A DNA stretch of 64,000 nt from Parapedobacter pyrenivorans_A (GTDB taxonomy: Bacteria; Bacteroidota; Bacteroidia; Sphingobacteriales; Sphingobacteriaceae), in NCBI RefSeq assembly GCF_041925275.1, contig NZ_JBHEUZ010000007.1, positions 1 to 64,000 of the forward strand, read 5' to 3'. Shown piece after piece: positions 17,727 to 25,261 of this stretch. Within the stretch, counting starts at the first letter, position 1, and every line of letters begins with the position of its first letter. The notes below the pieces were generated by a model, which made no database searches, had not been told where the DNA came from, and saw nothing but the letters and a program-made list of their open reading frames with translations. Both the position numbers and the translations under genes were made by a program.

Positions 17727-18017
17727 GCGTGCTTTTTTGAGCGGCATAGGTGCCATGAAATGGAAACGTTGGTCAAGAGGAGAAAATAACCTCTATGTTA
17801 TTGTTTGTCTTACTAGTTATTGTATTTTACCGTGTTCAACCAAAAGCGCGATAATTTTTTAATTTTTCTCGGTTTCCCGTCAGATATGCTACTTTTAACC
17901 TTACATGCTGCCGTGTATATTCCTAGCCCCCTAATCGAATAGGTTTGATTTGCTTTTGGCGGGGCCAATGTGGGAATCAATGCGGTGCAACGCTTTTCCA
18001 TAACCGATTAACACAAT
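17727..18017. other. Intergenic region with no recognised element
   Basis: About 290 bp between the terminator and the next lipoprotein gene. It is more AT-rich than the genes around it and probably contains that gene's promoter, but I see no full TTTG/TAnnTTTG pair, no open frame of credible content and no repeat. Confidence 0.5.
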
Positions 18018-19538
18018 ATGCCAATGAAAACGCCAAAACATCTTCCAAATCATTTGCTATGCTTCACATTGTGGATCAGTTGCCTGTTTTCGGGCTGCAA
18101 GCGAGACATCCCTCCACTACCAACAAACGAACTAAGGAATATCACGTTTAAACTGGAGGGTTTTGAGGCCGAAGTGACGCCATTGGATACCCGGCAAAGC
18201 ATGGCCCGGTCGGCGCTCGGCGCTGTGGGCAACGGTATGCAGGCGCTACGGAACATCACCCCCGGTTCGGAACCGCAATACCTGTATTATTGGTCGTTCA
18301 ATGAGGGGAACGTAGAACCGTTTATTGCGGTGGATGAGGTAGGGGCAGCCATTGTATTTGCGGGCAAAGACGCTGAGCCCGATTTTGTCGCCGGGTTCGG
18401 GTTGGATCCCATTGAGCCAGGCAAAGCGCTGAGCATAACCGGAGCGCAATCTGTGGAAATAAATCTGCCCATGCAGGGTATCGAATCGGTAACAACCTTC
18501 GGCTTTGATATTACCAGCTCATCTACCGGTCCGAAGGATTTTTCGCTTTCCTATTCCACCGATGGCGGAGATACTTATGAGGTGCTTAGTGCAACCAATC
18601 CGTTTGGGGTATCCTCACGAGACCGATTCTCGTTTGATCTGAGTGCATACCCTGAGTTTATCGGTATGGAGGCACTGATACTCAAATTTGAGTTTTTACC
18701 GGGAGATAGGGGGGAGGGTAGTGAATACAATGAAAATACCGGGACGCTAAAACTCGACAACATCCGTCTGTCCGGCGTTTACAATAACGGGCCCGGTGAT
18801 GCTACCAGCCCCAGCACATTGCATTATTACATTTTTTCGTCAGAAGACGGTGAGGTAGTCCAGCAGCAAGCCCTTTCGATGAGTGCGCTGGGCGATGGCG
18901 GTATGCTCGACGTTATGCTGGCCGATGGTACGTATGACGTGTTGTTTGTGGCATATCGGTCGGACAAAGGGATGTTACTACCGGAGGCCCCGGCCAACGC
19001 AAGCGAATTTTACATGGGTCAGCATTTTGACGATTTTAGAGCGGTTACCTATGCCGCGTTTGTGGAGGACATGGTGGTAAGTGGGGTCGGCACGGAGGTC
19101 GCTGCCATACTGAGTCGGTGCTACAGCCTCGTCGAATTTGATTTTACCGACGCGGCCTCCGACCTTCAGCGAGTCAAGGAAATTGAGGTGGTCAGGTTGC
19201 ACGATGATTTCCTGTATGCACCGTTCGGTATGCCCGCATCGATAGAAATGTCGGAAACCCAGCGGATAACGTTCGATAACTTCATCCATGCAGATGATTA
19301 TAAGATTGCCTTGCATCAGTTCTTCGGCCTGCTTGATGAAAGGGCGAGTATCGGGTACGAGTTGATCGCTTATGGTGAGGGCGATGTAGTACTCCATACG
19401 ATAACAGTAACCCAGGAGATACCGAACAATGTCAGGCTGCGGCTTACGGGCAAGCTGCTCGGTGACACCGGCGCCGTCAATGGGTTTTCCGTAGCGTTGG
19501 ATACGGCGTGGGGAGAAACATTGGAACATGAGTTCTGA
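18018..19538 (+). CDS. Lipoprotein with jelly-roll-like central domain, function unknown
   Basis: This 506-residue protein has a lipoprotein signal (CLFSGC, Cys at 27; Cys at 25 if translation starts at the second ATG, 18024). The family is not one I can name. The middle part (about 100-260) has the pattern of a carbohydrate-binding or jelly-roll-like domain: FSLSYSTDGGDTYEVL, then TGTLKLDNIRLSG, a signature often seen in secreted Bacteroidota proteins. The C-terminal half is beta-rich, without evident catalytic motifs. It stands alone between the metalloprotease and the next lipoprotein. A surface-exposed binding role is plausible but unproven. Confidence 0.65.
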   Translation: MPMKTPKHLPNHLLCFTLWISCLFSGCKRDIPPLPTNELRNITFKLEGFEAEVTPLDTRQSMARSALGAVGNGMQALRNITPGSEPQYLYYWSFNEGNVEPFIAVDEVGAAIVFAGKDAEPDFVAGFGLDPIEPGKALSITGAQSVEINLPMQGIESVTTFGFDITSSSTGPKDFSLSYSTDGGDTYEVLSATNPFGVSSRDRFSFDLSAYPEFIGMEALILKFEFLPGDRGEGSEYNENTGTLKLDNIRLSGVYNNGPGDATSPSTLHYYIFSSEDGEVVQQQALSMSALGDGGMLDVMLADGTYDVLFVAYRSDKGMLLPEAPANASEFYMGQHFDDFRAVTYAAFVEDMVVSGVGTEVAAILSRCYSLVEFDFTDAASDLQRVKEIEVVRLHDDFLYAPFGMPASIEMSETQRITFDNFIHADDYKIALHQFFGLLDERASIGYELIAYGEGDVVLHTITVTQEIPNNVRLRLTGKLLGDTGAVNGFSVALDTAWGETLEHEF

Positions 19539-19586
19539 TTTGATCGATTCACCCAACAAAATACCGGCCTTTCTATGTCGGGTGAA

Positions 19587-19611
19587 AAAGTGAATGCGGC
19601 TGTTCACTTTT
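19587..19611 (+). terminator. Possible terminator hairpin
   Basis: An eight-base perfect inverted repeat (aaagtgaa and ttcacttt, loop of eight) lies about 50 bp after the lipoprotein stop. The T tract is only four bases, so termination would be weak. Confidence 0.4.
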
Positions 19612-19706
19612 GCCTGCTTTGCTTGATATACCAATAGTTATTCGGAACGACGGGTCGTAGCACAGGGATTACAGGCCTGTCATGGTTAGGTAATTGTAAG
19701 GAAAGA

Positions 19707-20513
19707 ATGAATCAGCTAAAAAGAAACGGGATGGTGTACGTGTGTACAATTATGGTTTGTCTCACGCTTTCGTGCGGCAAGCGCGATAACATATCATCCG
19801 AATCGCAGTTGGCCAATATGACATCGCAACTGTGTCCCAATGTTCGCGGAGTGCGGGCGTTGTATTGGGATTTGAACAATGGCGTGCTGCGGGGCGACAT
19901 CCCGGGTGGAGTGCCCACCATAAAAAATCCAGGTGGATATTATATCAATAGCGGCTATCCTGCCTTGGGTTTCCAGATGCCACAAGGGTACCAGGCGTTT
20001 GAACTGAGCGGGAACAGCACCATCGGTGTAAATGTGCTCCGCAACGACAACAACGTGTTGTGGCGTTACGTTACGACCACCCTTTTCGGGTTGACGAATG
20101 CTCAGCAAGTAGTGCAAAACGAAGTAAACCAAATGCTCGCTAACTTGGGTAACCCTGAATTTAGTATCGTGTGTAGCGACGGTGGCACCCAACAGTTGGC
20201 ACCCGGTATGCAGACAACTACCGCCACCCGGTTGGTCCGCGCGGGTAGTTTCACGGCGTTGATTGCTGTGAATGTCAATGCATCGCCTAGTTTGGGAAGT
20301 TCGTTTGTAGGTATACAGATGACGATGGCTCCTACAGCGGAGTATGATGCGATGGTAAGGAAACATTCTTACCCATCGGCTACCAACTGCTCTTTATTGA
20401 TCGCGCCAGCGTTCAGGATTCTGATAACGACGGTGTTCCCAACGAACGTGATAGGGAGCCCTTTAACCCGAACGTACAATAACTTGAAAACGCAATATGT
20501 AATGTATTTGTGA
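19707..20513 (+). CDS. Lipoprotein of unknown function
   Basis: This 268-residue protein has a lipoprotein signal (CLTLSC, Cys at 23). I do not recognise the family. The mature part is rich in Asn, Gly, Thr and Val, and has several cysteines (for example near the start of the mature protein and in SIVCSDGG and TNCSLL) that could form disulfides in the periplasm or at the surface. No catalytic motif is apparent. It is about 115 bp upstream of the second sigma factor gene and on the same strand, so it could belong to that regulon, but there is no overlap and no direct evidence of an operon. Confidence 0.6.
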   Translation: MNQLKRNGMVYVCTIMVCLTLSCGKRDNISSESQLANMTSQLCPNVRGVRALYWDLNNGVLRGDIPGGVPTIKNPGGYYINSGYPALGFQMPQGYQAFELSGNSTIGVNVLRNDNNVLWRYVTTTLFGLTNAQQVVQNEVNQMLANLGNPEFSIVCSDGGTQQLAPGMQTTTATRLVRAGSFTALIAVNVNASPSLGSSFVGIQMTMAPTAEYDAMVRKHSYPSATNCSLLIAPAFRILITTVFPTNVIGSPLTRTYNNLKTQYVMYL

Positions 20514-20628
20514 AACTATGGAAGAAGTGAAATTATATTTTTTCGGGTACGGGGCAGCCATCGTTGCATAAAACTGCTTATCTTTCGGGCGACCATAACT
20601 ACAATGGACGTTGGAAAGCCCGGCAGAT

Positions 20629-21159
20629 ATGCGAAATAGCGATGCGGAACGCCTGTTAACGAAAGTTTACGTGGACAATTTTAGTTGGTTTCAGCGGTAT
20701 GTCTTGAAAAATTCCGGGACGTTGGAAGATGCTGCTGACATTTTCCAAGAAGGGGTCAGTGCCGCTTGGCTGAATCTGCGGGAAGGCAAGTTCAGTGGCG
20801 GTGCCGAACAATTCAATGCCTATGTCCGGCAGATTTGCAAATATAAATGGATTAATGTGCTGCGGGCTGCATCAGGACGGATTATAAGAATGGAAGCAGA
20901 TATAGGTGTTTATGAGGACTTGGTGGACGGCGAGGAAGTAGAACGGAGTGTCCAGCAAAGTCATGTCCTCCGGGCATCTTTTTCAACGCTTGGCGAAAAA
21001 TGCAGGGAATTGTTAGGGAGGTTTTATTTCAAACGGCAATCGTTAGCGCATATTGCGGCATTAATGAACAATACGGAAGAGAGTATCAAGACCATCAAGT
21101 ACCGATGCATGATGCGGCTGCGAAAGGCGTACCTCGAAAAATACAACAACGATGAGTAA
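20629..21159 (+). CDS. ECF-like RNA polymerase sigma-70 factor, cassette 2
   Basis: From the ATG at 20629 this is a 176-residue sigma factor; an in-frame TTG at 20611 would add six residues. It has region 2 (WFQRYVLKNSG, then DIFQEGVSAAWLN and YVRQICKYKWINV) and region 4 (about 115-172) with the helix-turn-helix SLAHIAALMNNTEESIKTIK. It closely parallels the sigma factor at 10263: both contain a KCRELL or RCRELL stretch followed by GRFYFKRQSL or AGFYFKRKSL. The next gene, a membrane TPR protein, overlaps it by 8 nt. It probably controls a small regulon and is held inactive by that neighbour. Confidence 0.88.
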   Translation: MRNSDAERLLTKVYVDNFSWFQRYVLKNSGTLEDAADIFQEGVSAAWLNLREGKFSGGAEQFNAYVRQICKYKWINVLRAASGRIIRMEADIGVYEDLVDGEEVERSVQQSHVLRASFSTLGEKCRELLGRFYFKRQSLAHIAALMNNTEESIKTIKYRCMMRLRKAYLEKYNNDE

Positions 21160-21880
21160 GTACAGGTCTGAAATCAGTCAAGCCGAGTTTGAGCGGATAG
21201 AGCGTTATCTGACGGGTGGTATGGACGGGCCCGTACAACAGGCTTTTGAGGAGGATATGGCCTCCAATGCCGAACTAAGGGATGAGGTGGCGCTTCAGCG
21301 CCGTCTGATGGCGGCCGTTGAATGGGGGGGCTTTGCGGCATCAACAGATGATGGCGCTGTACAAGCTTACCCGAAACGTTTGCATATTTGGAGATATGCA
21401 GCGGCTGCGGTCGCGGTGTTCGCGGTCGGTTTCTTAGGCTGGTGGATTCTCCGGACCACTGACATATCGGGTGCTAGTTTGTATGCCTCGTATTTTTACC
21501 CCGACCCGGGGCTGCCCGTTGCTATGAGTAGCACTGATAGGTATATATTTTACGATGGTATGGTGAGCTACAAGGAAGAGAAGTACGACGAAGCAATCCA
21601 CACATGGCGTACGCTCTCGGAGGAAATGCGTTCAACGGACACCGTACAATATTATTTCGGCATGGCTATGTTGAATAAAGGAGTGCTTGACAGCGCCGCT
21701 TTATATTTGGAGCCGATCTTGACGGACAAAGGTTCGGCTTTTAGAGACAAGGCGCTGTGGTATCGCGCGCTCATTCATGTCAACCGTGCGGAGTACGCTG
21801 AGGCCGCTGATTTGTTGCGGATGTTGCCACCCGAGCCGCGGGTGACCGAGATACAGCAAAAGATTAATCAATTGGAATAA
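21152..21880 (+). CDS. Membrane TPR protein resembling an anti-sigma factor, cassette 2
   Basis: This 242-residue protein has the same three-part plan as its counterpart at 10819. There is an N-terminal helical domain with the anti-sigma-like pattern ERYLTGGMDGPVQQAFEEDM, one membrane segment at about 82-100, and a periplasmic TPR-like region. Conserved landmarks shared with the first copy include PGLPVAMSS / AGLPVEMGS and YDGMVSYKE / YDGMISYKE just after the membrane. Its gene overlaps the sigma gene and is 27 nt upstream of the CHAT gene. The role as membrane anti-sigma factor is inferred from topology and position; no zinc motif is seen. Confidence 0.72.
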   Translation: MSKYRSEISQAEFERIERYLTGGMDGPVQQAFEEDMASNAELRDEVALQRRLMAAVEWGGFAASTDDGAVQAYPKRLHIWRYAAAAVAVFAVGFLGWWILRTTDISGASLYASYFYPDPGLPVAMSSTDRYIFYDGMVSYKEEKYDEAIHTWRTLSEEMRSTDTVQYYFGMAMLNKGVLDSAALYLEPILTDKGSAFRDKALWYRALIHVNRAEYAEAADLLRMLPPEPRVTEIQQKINQLE

Positions 21881-21907
21881 ACAAAAGGAAAACCAAACCG
21901 TCAGCTC

Positions 21908-24900
21908 ATGAAGAAGCAAACCTGCCACCTACTTGGGATGCTGCTTTGCTTATTGCAGACTTTCAGCCTCCTTGCGCAGCCTGGCGATTACGATCGCTCG
22001 TTGGAGGCATATCGCAACCAGCAATATGACAGTGCTTCGTGGTATTTGCAACGAGCGGTTAAGGTGTTCCGGCAGGCTGATCAACACGACAGCCTGGTGT
22101 GGGCTTATGTTCACAAGGCCGAAATTTTGTGGGCCACGGCAGGTAACTGGCCCGCACTACGTACGGCCGACACGGCCGTACGGTTGTCTGAACGATTGCC
22201 CAAACCTTACCTGGCTCGTGTAGCTGCTCTGAATAAGAAGGGGCAGATTCTCGTGCACGTATCGCATGTGGCTGAGGGCCAAGCCAACCTGCTCCAAGCG
22301 GAGCGCAGCATTCCGGCGGGCGATACACTAAACGGTACCGTGGCAGCCCTCTATAACAACCTATCGTGGATGTATATGGTACGGCTGCGTTTAGATGATG
22401 CCCTGCGTTACGCCAAGCGCTCGTTGGGCATCCAAAAGGTGTTATATGGCGACGATGCCCGGCAGCTGCTGGGGGTATACCAGACGTTGGGGCTGATAGC
22501 GAGCGATGCGGGCCGTTTGGATGAGGCTGAACGGTACAGTTTGGAACTCTACCGCTTAGCACGGTTGCACCTGCCACCCACCCACCCCAACATGGCATTG
22601 GTACACAACCAGCTCGCCATTATATATGAAGAAGCGTGCCGGTACACGGAGGCCCTTCACCACTTGCGGGCCATGGTAAACGTGGCGCAACAGGAATATG
22701 CGGAAACCGGCAATCCCCAGTTTTTGGCGATGTCTTACAACAATACCGCGCTTCTCTACCATCAACTAGGCGAGCATTCGCTGGCCGCCTCCTACTATGA
22801 GAAGGCACTGCACCTGCACCGTATAAACTATGGCGATGAGGAAGCTGGTATCGTGCAGCCGTTGGCGCATTTGGCCGATGTGAAGCGGGTGCTGGGCGAA
22901 TACGGTACTGCCGACTCGCTCTTCCGGCGGGCCTACCGTATCCAGCAAGCCTATGCGAAGGAAAACGTACTTGAAGCGGCCAACTTGGAAAGTCAGATGG
23001 GAGACCTGCGTTACGATGTGGGCGATTTCGCTGCAGCCGAAACGTGGTATGAACGCGCGCTGATGAAATACCGCCATTCGGGAATCGACGGTGGAACCAT
23101 GGTGACAGAAACCAAATCGACCCTGGGCAAGACCCTGGTCGCGCAGGGCCGCGTAGAGGAAGCCCAGCGCATGCATCGGGAAGTGCTCCGTGAGTACCGC
23201 CGCCGCTATCCGAGGGGCAATATCCTCGTGGCCGGTAAATTGAACGACATTAGTGAAGCGTATTGTACCGCAGATGCGCTGGAAGAGGCTATTCGATATT
23301 CGGACAGCACATTCATGGAGCTGCTCGGCGTTTCGCACCTGCCCGATAGTAACTGGGTCGTCGCATTGCCATTTTCGCACCACGTGATTCGCTACTTGAA
23401 TAATCGGGTAACCATTCTCGAGCAGCAATACCGTCGCACACAGCAAGAGGATGCACTTGAGACGATCATTCGCATCGCTCACGAGTATGGTGCTTATTTG
23501 GAGCTGGGTATCGCGGCCCTTCGAACCCAGTCGGCCTTGATTCAACTGGCCAATAGCCAAAAGAAGCTGTACCAGAAGGCGCTGAATGCGGCTTGGCTGT
23601 TGTCGGAGAAGCATGGCCGACCTGCGTATCTAGCCACCGCCTTTGAGGTTGCCGAGATGGGAAAGGGTCTGTTGTTACGCTTGGCCGCGAACAACCTGAT
23701 GGTCGATGAGCAACTGCCCGACAACGGAGGCGGATTTTCGTTGGATCGCCAGTGGCGTTCCAGGATCGGTGCGCTCAACGCCCGGTATCTCAATACCGGG
23801 GGCGTCGATGATTCGTTGTTGACAGAATTGACGGAGGCCATGGAAGGCTACCGCGGTTTTCAGGACAGTATGCGGTCCATCGCCGACCCACGTTGGTCCA
23901 CGCGTTTCGACCTGCAGCCGCGCGGTGTAGAAGATATCAGGCGCACGTTGCTTACCAAAGGTGAGACTTTGCTGGAATATGCGGTTACTGAACACCATAT
24001 CTATGCCTTTGTCATCAGCGCAAGTGTATTTGAGGCCTTTCGCTTTCCTCGTTCGCCGATTGCCGAGAAGGTCATCGTATTGAGGAATTTGCAGTCGCTG
24101 GATATCACATCGTTCGTCGACGCCGCTTACCCATTGTACCAACAACTGATTGCACCGTTGGAGCCATTGGTCGCAGGGCAGCAGTTGTTGATTATACCCG
24201 ATGCCGAGCTTTTCGGGGTTAATTTTGAAATTTTACTTTCTGACGAGGGAGGAATGACCTTCTCGGAGCTCGCCTACTTGGTCCGGCGTTATGAGATCAC
24301 CTATTTGCTTTCTGCATCGAGTGCCGTCCAGCAATTGCAACACAAACCCAACGTCGCGCGGCGAGGGCTTTTCATGGTGCCGGGATTCACCGACAGGATG
24401 AAACAGCGGTATGGCGAACGCCAACCGGACAGCTTAGCGGAGGGGGCGATTCACGCGCGTTTGCTGCGCCAGCCCTTTTCGCTGCAAGCTGCACGCGATG
24501 CGCTGCGGTTTGTAAAAGGCGATCTCTACGTGGAGGAAGCAGCAGATGAACAGCGCTTCAGGACGGTTGCCGGTGGGTATCATATGCTGCACATGGGTAC
24601 GCATGCCGAAGTCGATAATATGTCACCCTTGCAATCTCGCCTGTTTCTAGCGGGTCCGGTGGTGGGCGATTCGGTATCGGATGATGGCATACTCCACGCC
24701 TACGAAGTTTACAGCATGCAGCTCCGTGCAGAGTTAGCTGTCCTCTCGGCGTGCAACACCGGTGCGGGGAAATTCCAGGCCGGTGAGGGCGTGATTTCCC
24801 TGGCCCATAGTTTCTTGTACGCAGGGTGCTCGTCTGTGCTGATGAGCTTATGGGATATCGATGAAAAAACCAGTGCCTCGATAACTACGGGTTTCTATGC

Positions 24901-25144
24901 CAACCTCGCCGACGGTATGCGGAAGAGCGAGGCCCTGCGCGCCACCAAACTTAGCTACTTGGCCGATGTCCCCCAAGAATTGGCGCACCCGTATTATTGG
25001 GCAGGGTTGGGTCTTATCGGCAACAATGCCCCCATCTATGCCGCGTTCGGCTGGCGCAACTGGCTAACTGGTTTGGTCCTGGCTGCCGTGCTGATAGCCG
25101 GATGGGGTTATTTCCGCTATGCGAAAGCGAGGCGTGGAGAGTAA
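21908..25144 (+). CDS. Secreted TPR-CHAT (caspase-like) protein, cassette 2
   Basis: This 1078-residue protein has a signal peptide (about 1-23), many tetratricopeptide repeats (about 25-480) and a C-terminal CHAT domain with both catalytic residues: H899 in LHMGTHAE and C949 in LSACNTG. A C-terminal membrane helix ends in a basic tail (YFRYAKARRGE), giving a periplasmic protease anchored to the inner membrane. It is a clear paralogue of the gene at 11579: same length class, same domain order and the same residue numbers for the dyad. The preceding genes encode a sigma factor and its likely membrane anti-sigma partner, the following gene a large lipoprotein. A role in stimulus-triggered cleavage of a neighbour is the leading hypothesis. 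Confidence 0.88.
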   Translation: MKKQTCHLLGMLLCLLQTFSLLAQPGDYDRSLEAYRNQQYDSASWYLQRAVKVFRQADQHDSLVWAYVHKAEILWATAGNWPALRTADTAVRLSERLPKPYLARVAALNKKGQILVHVSHVAEGQANLLQAERSIPAGDTLNGTVAALYNNLSWMYMVRLRLDDALRYAKRSLGIQKVLYGDDARQLLGVYQTLGLIASDAGRLDEAERYSLELYRLARLHLPPTHPNMALVHNQLAIIYEEACRYTEALHHLRAMVNVAQQEYAETGNPQFLAMSYNNTALLYHQLGEHSLAASYYEKALHLHRINYGDEEAGIVQPLAHLADVKRVLGEYGTADSLFRRAYRIQQAYAKENVLEAANLESQMGDLRYDVGDFAAAETWYERALMKYRHSGIDGGTMVTETKSTLGKTLVAQGRVEEAQRMHREVLREYRRRYPRGNILVAGKLNDISEAYCTADALEEAIRYSDSTFMELLGVSHLPDSNWVVALPFSHHVIRYLNNRVTILEQQYRRTQQEDALETIIRIAHEYGAYLELGIAALRTQSALIQLANSQKKLYQKALNAAWLLSEKHGRPAYLATAFEVAEMGKGLLLRLAANNLMVDEQLPDNGGGFSLDRQWRSRIGALNARYLNTGGVDDSLLTELTEAMEGYRGFQDSMRSIADPRWSTRFDLQPRGVEDIRRTLLTKGETLLEYAVTEHHIYAFVISASVFEAFRFPRSPIAEKVIVLRNLQSLDITSFVDAAYPLYQQLIAPLEPLVAGQQLLIIPDAELFGVNFEILLSDEGGMTFSELAYLVRRYEITYLLSASSAVQQLQHKPNVARRGLFMVPGFTDRMKQRYGERQPDSLAEGAIHARLLRQPFSLQAARDALRFVKGDLYVEEAADEQRFRTVAGGYHMLHMGTHAEVDNMSPLQSRLFLAGPVVGDSVSDDGILHAYEVYSMQLRAELAVLSACNTGAGKFQAGEGVISLAHSFLYAGCSSVLMSLWDIDEKTSASITTGFYANLADGMRKSEALRATKLSYLADVPQELAHPYYWAGLGLIGNNAPIYAAFGWRNWLTGLVLAAVLIAGWGYFRYAKARRGE

Positions 25145-25261
25145 TCCCTGCGGTGCTATTTCGATAACCTAAAAAAATACATTCCTCCTGTTAACCTTTT
25201 AAAGTTTTACCCGATACCGATGTAGTAATTGGTTTCAAACTAATCAACTCAATAAGGTGTC

